This document shows positions 38,204 through 48,334 of a stretch of 64,000 bases of DNA, piece after piece. The stretch comes from Pirellulaceae bacterium (GTDB taxonomy: Bacteria > Planctomycetota > Planctomycetia > Pirellulales > Pirellulaceae), in the NCBI GenBank assembly GCA_029243025.1, contig JAQWSU010000009.1, positions 120,881 to 184,880 of the forward strand. The letters are read 5' to 3'. The first letter of the stretch is position 1; every line of letters starts with the position of its first letter. The notes under the pieces were generated by a model that saw only the letters and a list, made by a program, of their open reading frames with translations, ran no database searches and was not told where the DNA came from. Position numbers and translations under genes: made by a program.

Positions 38204-40051
38204 ATGATCGACACCCACAAACAGCGTCGTCCTCGACCCGATGGCTCTTCCTTACGTCTCTACGGGTTACTGCTGGGGTTCGCGTTCGTGCCGCTCGCAG
38301 AACCTGGCGCCGTCCGGGCTGATATGCGCCCCAATATCATTGTCGTTCTTACCGACGATCAGGGGTACGGCGATCTGGGAATCCACGGCAACACGAAGAT
38401 TTCGACGCCGAATCTCGACGCCTTTGCACGCGAGTCTCTCGAGATGACTCGCTTTTACGTTGAACCGGTATGCTCGCCGACTCGAGCCAGCCTACTGACG
38501 GGACGTTATCATATGCGGACTGGCGTGCTTGCCACCTCGCGCGGTGGCGCTCGTATCTTTGGCGATGAAGAGACAATCGCAGAGATTCTCGCCAGGAGCG
38601 GATACCGCACGGCCATCGCGGGTAAGTGGCATCTTGGCGACAACGCGCCGTCTCGTCCGCAGGACCAAGGCTTTCAACAAGTTCTTGTGCATCGGTCTGG
38701 AGGGATCGGCCAAATACCCGATGATGATGCTACTTACTTCAGTCCCATTCTTTGGCGCAACGGCCGGCGTGAGATTGTTGAGGGCTATTGTACGGATCTC
38801 TTTTTCGATGCGGGTATCGAATTTATTAAGGAAAATCGCGCTCAGCCGTTCTTCCTCTACCTGCCCACAAACGTGCCACACACACCGATTTCAGTCGGGA
38901 AGAAGTATTGGAAACCGTTCGCCGATTCCGGCGTTTCCGAGGAGACTGCGAAGCTCTACGGCATGATGAAGAATCTCGATGATAATTTTGGACGCCTGAC
39001 AAAAACTCTTGCGGAAACTGGGCTTGCGAGAAATAGCATCGTGATTTTTATGTCGGACAATGGACCGACCCCGGGTCGATTCAACGCTGGACTTCGCGGC
39101 TCGAAGGGCAGAGTTTACGAGGGCGGCATTCGCGTGCCTTTTTGGGTGCGCTGGCCGAAGCGAATCACTGCAGGGGCACACGTGGACCGCATTGCGGCGC
39201 ACATCGATCTTCTTCCGACGCTTGCTGACACCGCGGGAGCGTCACCCTCTGAACCCGAGCGACTCGACGGCGTCAATCTGCTGAAACTATGGACCGGTGA
39301 GATCGAGCCAAAGGCTTGGCCAACACGAAAGATCTACATCCAGACGGTCAAACGCATTCTTCAAAATCGTTACCTCAACGCCGCCGTGATCACCCAACGC
39401 TACAAGTGGGTATCGCATGCGGGAGTCGGCCAGGTTGACGATTTTGATGCCTCGAAGATCGAGCTCTACGACCTTATCCGTGACCCCGGAGAGTCCCAAA
39501 ACGTTGCCCTGCGTCATCGGAAAGTACTCAGTGATCTCTCATTGGGATACGAGGCATGGTTCGATGAGATGAAACGAGAACGCGAATTTGCAATAGGTCC
39601 GATCGATCTCGGGAGCGCGCTCGAAAATCCGTCTTATCTCTGCCGCTATCAGGACGGTCAGAATCTCTCAGGCCATTCGCAGACCGATGGTTGGCAAGTG
39701 CGCGTGCGGCGCGCCGGTCGCTATCGCTTGACGATCCAGTGGCCCGACCACGATGGCGGAGTGCTGGTCGTGAACTGGCGCGGGAAATATTCTCGCCACC
39801 CTCTCGCCGAGAATGAACGTAGCGCGATTGTCAATCTCGACGCGGGTAAAGGCTTGATCGACGTTGGTTTTGAGACAAAGGCGGGCCGGCAGATTCGACA
39901 GCCGTGGAGCGACAAGACAGAGCAGGGGGACGTCTGGGTTGAGCGAATCGACGAGCGTGAGCGAATCTGGCCTGCGATGAAGACTCCCTCTATTTTTTTG
40001 CCAGAACACAACGTTCGAGAATGTTCTCGTGAACTTCACATCTTGGACTGA
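38204..40051 (+). CDS. Exported type I sulfatase (formylglycine-dependent)
   Basis: 615 residues from ATG 38204. A signal peptide precedes PNIIVVLTDDQGYGD (calcium-binding aspartates). The sulfatase signature CSPTRASLLTGRY places the cysteine that is converted to formylglycine at residue 90. Also present are AGKWHLG, PHTPI and FMSDNGPTPG, all active-site or metal motifs. A C-terminal extension (about 480-615) resembles a beta-sandwich with DGWQVRVRRAGRYRLTIQWP, found in arylsulfatases of planctomycetes. It cleaves sulfate esters, probably from algal polysaccharides. No partner sulfatase maturase is in the window. Confidence 0.95.
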   Translation: MIDTHKQRRPRPDGSSLRLYGLLLGFAFVPLAEPGAVRADMRPNIIVVLTDDQGYGDLGIHGNTKISTPNLDAFARESLEMTRFYVEPVCSPTRASLLTGRYHMRTGVLATSRGGARIFGDEETIAEILARSGYRTAIAGKWHLGDNAPSRPQDQGFQQVLVHRSGGIGQIPDDDATYFSPILWRNGRREIVEGYCTDLFFDAGIEFIKENRAQPFFLYLPTNVPHTPISVGKKYWKPFADSGVSEETAKLYGMMKNLDDNFGRLTKTLAETGLARNSIVIFMSDNGPTPGRFNAGLRGSKGRVYEGGIRVPFWVRWPKRITAGAHVDRIAAHIDLLPTLADTAGASPSEPERLDGVNLLKLWTGEIEPKAWPTRKIYIQTVKRILQNRYLNAAVITQRYKWVSHAGVGQVDDFDASKIELYDLIRDPGESQNVALRHRKVLSDLSLGYEAWFDEMKREREFAIGPIDLGSALENPSYLCRYQDGQNLSGHSQTDGWQVRVRRAGRYRLTIQWPDHDGGVLVVNWRGKYSRHPLAENERSAIVNLDAGKGLIDVGFETKAGRQIRQPWSDKTEQGDVWVERIDERERIWPAMKTPSIFLPEHNVRECSRELHILD

Positions 40052-40119
40052 TCGTCATCAATTCGCGCCTAGCTGGAATTCGGCTCATGCCAAAATTGAA
40101 CGATAGGAAGGGGGCTGGA

Positions 40120-42057
40120 ATGTCAGAAAAAGATGTGGTTTGGCGCGCGTCAGCCGAAGTGGATGCAAGATCCAACACCCGCCGCTTCATGTCAATTCAT
40201 GGCATTGAAACGTATGAGGAACTTGTTCGACGATCTTGCACGGACCCAGAGTGGTTTTGGCCTGAAGCGATTTCTTTCCTGGGTATTCCTTTTTTTCAAC
40301 CGTATAAAACGGTGCGAGATCTTTCGGAAGGAAAACCTTTCGGTAAATGGTTTCATGACGGACGAGTGAACTTGTCGGCAATGTGTGTTGATCGATGGGC
40401 TGCAGAAACCCCTGGGAAAATTGCAATCAAAACTATTCGAGAGGATGGTCGACGTCGTGAACTGAGCTATTCCGAGCTGCTGGATTCGGTTTCTCGGACT
40501 GCCGGTTGGTTAGAGTCCGAGGGCATGCGGCCCGGCGATACGGCCGCCTGCTTTCTTCCCCTGGGCGTTGAAGCAGCGATTGTGCTTCTTGCTGTGGCCA
40601 GGGTCGGCGGCCTTTTCGTACCAATCTTTTCTGGCTTTGGAGCCGAGGCGATTGCGAGTCGTTTGCAAGACTCGAAGCCAAACATTCTTTTCACTGCGGA
40701 TGGTTTTTTGCGGCGTGGAAAGATGGTTCCAATGAAGGAGACCGTCGATGCGGCAATCGATTTAGGATGTGAGATTTCTAAAGTGATTGTCGTTCCTTAC
40801 ACCGATCGTTCAGATACCCCATGGTGCGATGGTCGGGACGTGCCATGGAGCGATGTTGTAGGCTTTCACCACTTCGTTCCCCCGCGACCCATTCCATGCG
40901 AAGAGCCCGTGCTTTTAGCTTACACATCTGGCACCACGGGGAAACCTAAGGGGATTCTTCTTCCTCATGGGGGGGCCGCGATTAAGATCATCCAGGAGGG
41001 AGCCTTTCAACTCGACTACCAGACGACCGATGTGGCTACCTGGGTCACCGATATGGGATGGATCATGGGACCTTGGCTTATCATCGCCGGTCTTGGAAAC
41101 GGCTCAACTCTAGCACTGATTGACGGAGCACCGGATTTTCCAGATCCAGGAACCCTTTGGAGACGGGTTGATGAGCTCGGGATTACCGCGTTGGGAGTAT
41201 CTCCTACACTTATTCGAGCGTTGCAGTCTCACGGTGATCGGTTTCTGGAAAATACGTCTCGCTCTTCACTTCGTATTTTTGGTTCGACGGGAGAGCCTTG
41301 GAATCCCTCTCCCTGGTGGTGGCTTTTTGAGAAGGTTGGACGGGGGCAACTCCCAATCATCAATATGTCGGGTGGCACCGAGGTGGGGGCCTGCTTTCTC
41401 GCCGCCAATGTTCTGCAAGGCATGAAGCCTTGTTCAGTCGGTGGGCCTAGTTTGGGGATGTCCATCGACGTTTTCGACGAAGCTGGTGCGTCACTCCAGG
41501 GCGGAGTCGGAGAACTCGTGTGTACCGAGCATTGGCCGGCGGCAACGCGAGGTTTTTGGAACGAGAGGCAACAATATTTAGATACCTATTGGAACCGTTG
41601 GCCTGATGTCTGGGTCCATGGTGATTGGGCTATGGTGGATTCCGACGGATTTTGGTTTTTACATGGTCGCTCGGACGATACCCTCAATATCGCCGGGAAA
41701 CGTATAGGACCTGCCGAAATCGAAAATGCTGCAGTCTCCCATCCTCAGGTAGCAATGGCTGCCGCGATTGGAGTTCCTGATGATTTGAAAGGCGAGGTGA
41801 TCGTCGTCTACGTTGTTCCAGGTCCTGGTATTTCATCGGACGCTGACTTGCTTGATGAAGTCGAGGAAACGATTGTGGATATTGTCGGGAAAGCTTTTCG
41901 CCCAAAATATGTTTTTGCCGTGCCTGATGTTCCTCGGACTCGGTCACAGAAAATCATGCGACGAGTGATAAAGGCCCTCGCACTCGGTGAAAAGCCTGGC
42001 GATTTGTCGAGCTTGGAAAATCCTGATGCGCTCTCGGAAATTCAGCTTTTAAGCTGA
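40120..42057 (+). CDS. Acetyl-CoA synthetase-like AMP-forming ligase
   Basis: 645 residues from ATG 40120, which follows AGGAAGGGGG by a few nt (ATG 40087 is in frame but lacks a site). An N-terminal ACAS-type segment (ETYEELVRRSCTDPEWFW), the phosphate loop AYTSGTTGKPKGI, SGGTEVGACF, WVHGDWAMVDSDGFWFLHGRSDD, and the C-terminal catalytic Lys in RTRSQKIMRR are intact. It activates a carboxylic acid to acyl-AMP and then acyl-CoA. With the JmjC-fold and NRPS genes that follow, it may supply the acyl starter of a lipopeptide; equally it could be housekeeping. Confidence 0.88.
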   Translation: MSEKDVVWRASAEVDARSNTRRFMSIHGIETYEELVRRSCTDPEWFWPEAISFLGIPFFQPYKTVRDLSEGKPFGKWFHDGRVNLSAMCVDRWAAETPGKIAIKTIREDGRRRELSYSELLDSVSRTAGWLESEGMRPGDTAACFLPLGVEAAIVLLAVARVGGLFVPIFSGFGAEAIASRLQDSKPNILFTADGFLRRGKMVPMKETVDAAIDLGCEISKVIVVPYTDRSDTPWCDGRDVPWSDVVGFHHFVPPRPIPCEEPVLLAYTSGTTGKPKGILLPHGGAAIKIIQEGAFQLDYQTTDVATWVTDMGWIMGPWLIIAGLGNGSTLALIDGAPDFPDPGTLWRRVDELGITALGVSPTLIRALQSHGDRFLENTSRSSLRIFGSTGEPWNPSPWWWLFEKVGRGQLPIINMSGGTEVGACFLAANVLQGMKPCSVGGPSLGMSIDVFDEAGASLQGGVGELVCTEHWPAATRGFWNERQQYLDTYWNRWPDVWVHGDWAMVDSDGFWFLHGRSDDTLNIAGKRIGPAEIENAAVSHPQVAMAAAIGVPDDLKGEVIVVYVVPGPGISSDADLLDEVEETIVDIVGKAFRPKYVFAVPDVPRTRSQKIMRRVIKALALGEKPGDLSSLENPDALSEIQLLS

Positions 42058-42317
42058 GTTGAATCTCAGGCTCACCGCCTGCGATTCGAAAGGGAATGGG
42101 CTTCCGCTCAGAACTCATTTCTGATTTGCCTTGAGTAACCTGAATTTTTCGTTCAAACTGGCTCAGTTTTTTCCATTATTCCGCCATTTCACAGAAGCAT
42201 TCCGTTGGGAAAATAATTCTGCATATTAGGCTGGAATAGTTCTGCTCGTTAGCCGAGTTGGAGCCAAAATTCTGAATAGGAAGTTAAGCCTGCCAGTTTA
42301 GTAAGGAACAGCGATAT

Positions 42318-43457
42318 ATGTCACCATCGAATGGGATGCCCAGGATCTATCCGTGGCAATGGATGAAGATGTGGTATCAGTTTAGCCTCCCCGGACGATA
42401 TAACCTGATCGGTAAGCAGTGGGGAAAGGCTGACTCTGATTTGCCGACTGCCTGGGATAACCAAAAATTTCTGAAAGAGCATCCGCTCGACATGGAACGT
42501 CTACGTTGTCCCCAGAGCAACGAGTCGCTACTCGTCGTATCTCCCGAAGAGCTCCAATGCAGTGAAGTGTGCGATGAGGTTCGGGCGGCGCTCAGGCGTC
42601 GAGATCGGATCGTACTATTTAAATCATTCTTTGCAGACGAAGAAGAGTTACTGGATTGGGGGCGCGAACCAGCCAAGCACTTTGAGAACAAGCCTTATAT
42701 TTTTGACGTTCCCGCTGCTGAGCACACGTCGGGAGAGGCGCTCCAACCTCAAGGGATGGACCCTGACCAATGCGTGAAACCTACCTGGTACTTGCGGACG
42801 TCGGGAGCGGCGCTCCAATCTCAATGGATGGACCTCTTTCCTGCCTTAGAAAAAATGGCCGCTGGGGTGCCGATGTATCTTGGGTTTAGTGTCACGTTGG
42901 CCCAGAATAACCCCACATTCCGAGCTCACCTGGAGCGGATCCTGCTGAAAATTGTTGACCTGCTTCCACCTAAGGATGACATCAGACGCTGCTATACGCA
43001 CTCTTTCCTCTATCACGGAAATAAGTACCAGGCGCTTTTGCATCAGGCGACGACACCTGACTTTAGCTTCCAGATTGCGAACTCAAAGTACTGGAGGTTT
43101 GTGATGCACAAGTGGTCTCCGCTCATGCGTGCCATTCCTCTTTCGGGGGTACCTGGCGTCTGGTTGTCCAAGCACGAACTGATCCACCACACCGATATTC
43201 CTTTCGAGGAAGTGTTGGCAGAGCCCGGAGATATCTTGTTTTTTCCGGAGCATCTTTGGCACGAAGTACACAATGTGGAAGAGGGTCCTGGCTTAATGTG
43301 CGGCCTGCGGAGTCAATACTCAAAACGAAAAATAATTGAGGAAGTCTTGAAACGCGAACACATCAGTCGTTCATTGGCGTGGCATAAGTTTTCCAGCCTG
43401 ATTTCGTTGAAGTTCACTAAACCAAATATGGATCGTCCTGAGTTTCAGTCTGAGTGA
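42318..43457 (+). CDS. JmjC/FIH-type cupin-fold protein with HxA in place of the iron-binding HxD
   Basis: 379 residues. The second half matches Cupin_8/JmjC Fe(II)/2-oxoglutarate oxygenases: LLHQATTPDFSFQIANSKYW aligns position by position with the HxDxxxNfxxQixGxK motif, and PGDILFFPEHLWHEV with the distal-His strand. The first His (242) and distal His (315) are kept, but the carboxylate ligand is Ala244. In Fe/2OG halogenases the same Asp-to-Ala/Gly change opens a site for halide; in other proteins it means loss of activity. An imperfect in-frame 72-bp-period repeat lies at 42726-42837. Sits between an AMP ligase and an NRPS. Confidence 0.75.
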   Translation: MSPSNGMPRIYPWQWMKMWYQFSLPGRYNLIGKQWGKADSDLPTAWDNQKFLKEHPLDMERLRCPQSNESLLVVSPEELQCSEVCDEVRAALRRRDRIVLFKSFFADEEELLDWGREPAKHFENKPYIFDVPAAEHTSGEALQPQGMDPDQCVKPTWYLRTSGAALQSQWMDLFPALEKMAAGVPMYLGFSVTLAQNNPTFRAHLERILLKIVDLLPPKDDIRRCYTHSFLYHGNKYQALLHQATTPDFSFQIANSKYWRFVMHKWSPLMRAIPLSGVPGVWLSKHELIHHTDIPFEEVLAEPGDILFFPEHLWHEVHNVEEGPGLMCGLRSQYSKRKIIEEVLKREHISRSLAWHKFSSLISLKFTKPNMDRPEFQSE

Positions 43458-43795
43458 ACGATGAATGGGCGAGTCTTCTTGGTCTTGGATCATGCCCCGT
43501 CGGAAACTCTTGCAAGGCCCGACGGATTGACTGTGGCACGACAGAAATGATGAACCTTGCGAAAGACTCTCTGCGCTGGGGTGTCAACTTACCTAACTGC
43601 TTCGAATGATGGGAGGCTCCTGAGTCTGTTTCTCATCGCCACGCAAAACTTTTTCGTATCAGGCGGACGTGTTTCGTTTCTTATCGATCCCCCAATTCGA
43701 CTTCTTCTGCAGTGACTCTACAGTGGTGAATGTGCGGAGTGACTCCTAATGTCGACTGGCCCGTTAGAAATCATGCTCGTTAGGAAGCTATTCGG
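43458..43795. other. Leader region of the NRPS gene
   Basis: About 340 nt without a gene. It should hold the NRPS promoter if that gene is transcribed on its own. No terminator after the JmjC-type gene is evident. Confidence 0.4.
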
Positions 43796-46700
43796 ATGTC
43801 AAAAAGCTTGACGGTTTCGGATTCGTTACTGGGATCTCACGATCTGACGGAGTTGCAACGTGCGATGTTGATGGCCTCGCTGTCTGCACCGGAGGCAGGC
43901 TGGTACGTCCAGCAGTTGTTGTTGACCTTGGAAGAGCCATTTTCTGCTGACGTTTGGTGCAAAGCATGGTGCAAGCTCGTGGAACGCCATGATGTTTTAC
44001 GGACTGCCTTTGATTTTGGACCGACGGGCCAGCTAGTTCAGCGGGTTCAACCACCAATCTCCGAAACTCTCCCGTTGCAAGTTTGGCAAGAGTGGCCGGA
44101 GGAAGTCACTGCACACGAAATGGAGTCGTTCCTTGTCGCAGATTATCGCCGTGGCTTTGCGCCAGGGAAGCTGCCGTTTTGGCGATGGAACCTGTTTAAA
44201 ATGCCCGATCAGCATTTTCAACTCCTTTGGACATCGCATCATGCGTTGTTTGATGGCAGGTCGCGACGGTTGCTGATGCAGGAACTGTTCACGCTTTATG
44301 ACGCATTCGCTCAGGGGCAGTCCACTGAATTAAATAAACCTTATCAGATCGCGGACTATCTTCAGTGGCGGGCAGATCAGTCCGATGAGCGAAGCAAAGA
44401 TTACTGGCAAGAACGGTTGGATGGGTATACGCTCAAGGCTACTTTTCCCACGCGAAATACGAATGGAAGATCGTCGATCGGGAAGCAGGCTTATCGCACT
44501 TTGGACGGCTGCCTGTCAAGGAATCAAACGAATCGTTTGGAATCTGTCGCAACAGAGGTAGGAGTTACTCTCAATACAATGTTGCAGGCGGCCTGGGCTC
44601 TACTACTTTGCCAACACAGCGGAAGCGATGACGTCGTCTTCGGTGCAACACGTGCTTGTCGCCATTCCTCGCTGGAAGGCAGCGAATCGATGGTTGGATT
44701 GCTGATCAATACTCTTCCCGTTCGCGCAAAGAGAATGAGTAACGTTCAACTCGTTGATTGGTTGCGGGATTTGCGAGACCAATGGATTACAACTGGTGAA
44801 CATGAGCACACTTCCCTGGGGAAAATTCAATCCTGGACTTGCCTTTCGGCTGAAGAGTCACTGTTTCAAAGTCTTGTTGTCTTTGAAAAATACCGTCTGC
44901 AAGAATCATTGTGGCGACAGAATTCGGCTTGGCGAAAACGCAAGGTCGAGCTCCAGGCAATAACCCCTTATCCACTCGTGTTGTCCGGGATCTGTGAAGC
45001 TGATCTGTCGCTCGAAATCAGTTACGATCGACAGCAATTTGAAGATGAAACGATCGAGCGATTACTTGTTCAGCTGAAGCATCTGTTAGTTGAGTTCAGC
45101 AATAATCCTCATCGAACTCTTGCGGAGATTCCATTACTTGAAAAAGTTGAGCAACAACGGTTGACAGTCGATTGGAATGATACTTCAACCGATTATCCTT
45201 GTGATAAAACCGTCCATGAATTGTTTGAAATCCAAGCGGATTTGCGACCCGATGCAGTCGCCGTGGTGTTCGAGGATGAATCGTTGACTTACCGGGAACT
45301 AAATCAGCGAGCGAATCAACTGGCCTGGCATCTGAAAAGTCTGGGAGTAGAAAAAGGCGATTTCGTTGGCTTTGGTGTCGAACGTCGTTTTGAAATGATC
45401 ATTGGGTTGTTGGGGATTCTTAAGACCGGCGCTACCTATCTTCCGTTGGCCGCCGAATATCCGAATGATCGCTTGCACTACATGTTGCGGGATGGCGGCG
45501 CGGATATCTTGGTCGCCTGGGGAGAAGTTGGTGGTCGTCTCGCAGGGCAAGTGAAGCATGTAGTTGATTTGGAGACCGATTGGGTGCATGGTCAATCAAC
45601 GTGTAATCTCGACGTTGACATAACGGCCGATGATCTTGCCTACGTGATGTACACCTCAGGTACGACTGGGAAACCGAAAGGGGTGATGATTCGGCATCGG
45701 TCGATCGCTCGCCTTGTGTTTGGCGTTGACTACGCAGAATTTAGTGCTGACGAAACCGTCTTGCAAGTAGCGACAATTTCTTTTGATGCCTCGACCTTTG
45801 AGTTGTGGGCAGCACTCTTGCACGGAGCAAAATTGATTCTCGCTCCTGCGGAGCCGACTGACTTAGGCCAATGGTCGCAACTGATCTCTCGCCATCAAGT
45901 GAGCACGCTGTTCTTGACCACTGCCTTATTTAATCGGTTGATCGAGACTCTGCCAAAGGCCATTCAGGGTGTTCGGCAGATTCTTACCGGTGGCGAGCCA
46001 ATATCGGTCCACCATGTTCGTTCGTTCCTTCCTTACCTGAGATCGGACCAGCTTCTTGCCAATGTTTATGGACCGACGGAATGCACGGCGTTTGCTTGTT
46101 GTTATCCGATTCCACATGATTTGGAAAAGGATGTTTGCTCGCTGCCTATCGGACGGCCCATTGGAAATACGCAGGCTTATGTGCTCGATCCTGATTTGCG
46201 ACCGGTGCCGATTGGTGCTCGAGGCGAGTTGTACCTCGGAGGGGATGGGTTGGCAAAAGGCTATTGGAACCGGCCCGAGCTGACAGCTGAAAAATTCATT
46301 GAAAATCCTTTTGGTAAAACAGCTTCTGATCGACTCTATCGAACCGGTGACCAGGTCCGCTGGTTGAATGACGGAAACTTGGAGTTCCTTGGTCGTTTGG
46401 ACGATCAGATCAAAATACGGGGGTATCGGATTGAGCTCAATGGAATCGCAGCGGTGTTGCGAGAGCAGACGGGTGTTGCGGATGCCGTTGTGGATCTGTG
46501 GAAAGACCTTGCTGGGAATCCGCAGCTGATTGCTTATTTTGTTCCTGCTGATACCGCTGAAACGACGGAGTTAGAAATTCAACAAAAAATGGAACCGTTG
46601 CTACCTCGATACATGTTGCCTGTAGCTTATGTGCCGTTGCCGTCACTGCCGCTGACAATTAATGGAAAGGTCGATCGTCGCGCCTTGCCAAAGCCCAGAT

Positions 46701-48334
46701 TTACACGAGCGTTGTTGAAGGCAAGTCCTGTTTCCGCCCGGAATGCTTTGGAGGAACAACTGATTGAGATCTGGTCGGATCTGTTTCCTGAACAATCTAT
46801 CGGTGTCGAGGATGAATTTGTGATGCTAGGTGGGCATTCGTTGCTGGCCATGCAGCTTGTCTTTTACATTCGACAGGAACTGAATTATGAGGTGAGTGTT
46901 GCCGATATTTTCAGTTGTCGAACGATCTCTCAATTGGCTCAGCACCTTTCTTCGCAGGATGCAAATCAGAATGACGTGAGATTGGCTAAACCGGGGGCTG
47001 TGCCGGAAAGCGATTCCTCGCCTTTGCTGTTTTCGCAGATGTCATGCTGGGATGTCCATCACCAATGTCCCGGTTTGAGGCCGCCGAATACGAGTCGTGC
47101 CTATCGTTTGAAGGGTGATCTCAGGATTGACAAGTTGCATGAGGCGATCGATTTGCTCCTCGCGAGGCATGAGTCGTTACGCACGAATATTCGCGAGGTT
47201 GACGGGACGCCAAGGCAGTTTGTCTCGGCTGCAAAAACGACTGCGTTTCCCTGTGTGGATTTAAGACATTTTTCTGGAAAGATCAGGAAAGCGGAAGTTC
47301 GCCGATTGTTTGATGCTGAAGCCGTGCATTCGTTTGATATCGAACGAGATTTACTGTTGAAGGCAACGCTCCTGAAGCTGCACGACGACGAGCATGTGTT
47401 GGTGTTGACGATTCATCATATTGTCATGGATGCCAAATCGTTGGCAATCCTGACTCGAGATCTTGCTGAGCTTTACGACGCACTTGTCATTGGACGGCCT
47501 GCTGATCTTCCTGATCTTCCTCTGCAGCCAAGCGATTTTGCCGCCTGGGAACGAGAGCAGTTGAAACACAATCACCTGCAGCAAAGTATTCTCTATTGGC
47601 GTCAGCATTTAAGCGATTTACCTTTAGAAAATGAAACGCCCCCACTCGATGAATTGGTGCAGATGGGTGGCTGGGACTGCTTGCGTCATCGGATGGATGT
47701 ACCGGCAAACACGAGAGAATTGCTCCAGGAACTAAGTGTGCAAGAAGGTTGCACTTTTAGTGTTGCTGTTTTTGCCGCGATGAATGTCTTTCAGTATTTC
47801 ATGACGGGACGAGAAGTCAGTTTTGTTGGAATGCCTTTAGGGGCCCGTGTGCACCCAGAGAGTGAGAATTTGATCGGCTGTTTTCGGAAACGCGTCGTCT
47901 TGCGCACTCGTGTTTCGAAAGAGCTTAGCTTTCGCCAGCTACTTCAACGGAGTTGCCGATCCATGATGGAGGCTTATGCCCATCTTGATGTGTCGCAGGA
48001 AGTCGCCTGCCCTGATAGGGGGATTCGGCATCCAGGCCACTGGACACGAATTGGCTTTAATATCAATTTTATTCCCGGTGCAAATGTCGATTTGAAACTT
48101 GGGCAACTGGATGTCACTTCGATCGATCGATCAAAAGAATACTCGTTTGTACCCAGGAATTTGCACGTGGTCGATCGACCGGAAGCGACTACTCTGATTC
48201 TTAAACTCTATGAGAATCAGTTTTCTCAAGCTGAAGTCAACGCCATGCTCGAGCGGTTTGTCGCCGTATTGGACTGCTTTGCAGAAAATCCCGATTCGCC
48301 CTTGCAGTTGAAAAAGTCGGAAATCGTTTCTTAA
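43796..48334 (+). CDS. Nonribosomal peptide synthetase, C-A-T-C
   Basis: 1512 residues. The first condensation domain (about 15-440) has an intact HHxxxDG (SHHALFDG, about 147). The adenylation domain (about 465-970) has TSGTTGKPKGV, SFDAST, NVYGPTE, RTGDQVRWL and the A10 lysine in NGKVDR. The carrier domain has LGGHSLL with the phosphopantetheine serine near 1013. A second C-like domain (about 1080-1500) has HHxxxDA (IHHIVMDA) and may form the final bond to an amine or another carrier. A by-eye specificity code of D-A-F-F-L-G-V-A-F suggests a branched aliphatic residue. There is no thioesterase in this protein. The N-terminal C domain implies an acyl starter or an upstream module. Confidence 0.93.
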   Translation: MSKSLTVSDSLLGSHDLTELQRAMLMASLSAPEAGWYVQQLLLTLEEPFSADVWCKAWCKLVERHDVLRTAFDFGPTGQLVQRVQPPISETLPLQVWQEWPEEVTAHEMESFLVADYRRGFAPGKLPFWRWNLFKMPDQHFQLLWTSHHALFDGRSRRLLMQELFTLYDAFAQGQSTELNKPYQIADYLQWRADQSDERSKDYWQERLDGYTLKATFPTRNTNGRSSIGKQAYRTLDGCLSRNQTNRLESVATEVGVTLNTMLQAAWALLLCQHSGSDDVVFGATRACRHSSLEGSESMVGLLINTLPVRAKRMSNVQLVDWLRDLRDQWITTGEHEHTSLGKIQSWTCLSAEESLFQSLVVFEKYRLQESLWRQNSAWRKRKVELQAITPYPLVLSGICEADLSLEISYDRQQFEDETIERLLVQLKHLLVEFSNNPHRTLAEIPLLEKVEQQRLTVDWNDTSTDYPCDKTVHELFEIQADLRPDAVAVVFEDESLTYRELNQRANQLAWHLKSLGVEKGDFVGFGVERRFEMIIGLLGILKTGATYLPLAAEYPNDRLHYMLRDGGADILVAWGEVGGRLAGQVKHVVDLETDWVHGQSTCNLDVDITADDLAYVMYTSGTTGKPKGVMIRHRSIARLVFGVDYAEFSADETVLQVATISFDASTFELWAALLHGAKLILAPAEPTDLGQWSQLISRHQVSTLFLTTALFNRLIETLPKAIQGVRQILTGGEPISVHHVRSFLPYLRSDQLLANVYGPTECTAFACCYPIPHDLEKDVCSLPIGRPIGNTQAYVLDPDLRPVPIGARGELYLGGDGLAKGYWNRPELTAEKFIENPFGKTASDRLYRTGDQVRWLNDGNLEFLGRLDDQIKIRGYRIELNGIAAVLREQTGVADAVVDLWKDLAGNPQLIAYFVPADTAETTELEIQQKMEPLLPRYMLPVAYVPLPSLPLTINGKVDRRALPKPRFTRALLKASPVSARNALEEQLIEIWSDLFPEQSIGVEDEFVMLGGHSLLAMQLVFYIRQELNYEVSVADIFSCRTISQLAQHLSSQDANQNDVRLAKPGAVPESDSSPLLFSQMSCWDVHHQCPGLRPPNTSRAYRLKGDLRIDKLHEAIDLLLARHESLRTNIREVDGTPRQFVSAAKTTAFPCVDLRHFSGKIRKAEVRRLFDAEAVHSFDIERDLLLKATLLKLHDDEHVLVLTIHHIVMDAKSLAILTRDLAELYDALVIGRPADLPDLPLQPSDFAAWEREQLKHNHLQQSILYWRQHLSDLPLENETPPLDELVQMGGWDCLRHRMDVPANTRELLQELSVQEGCTFSVAVFAAMNVFQYFMTGREVSFVGMPLGARVHPESENLIGCFRKRVVLRTRVSKELSFRQLLQRSCRSMMEAYAHLDVSQEVACPDRGIRHPGHWTRIGFNINFIPGANVDLKLGQLDVTSIDRSKEYSFVPRNLHVVDRPEATTLILKLYENQFSQAEVNAMLERFVAVLDCFAENPDSPLQLKKSEIVS

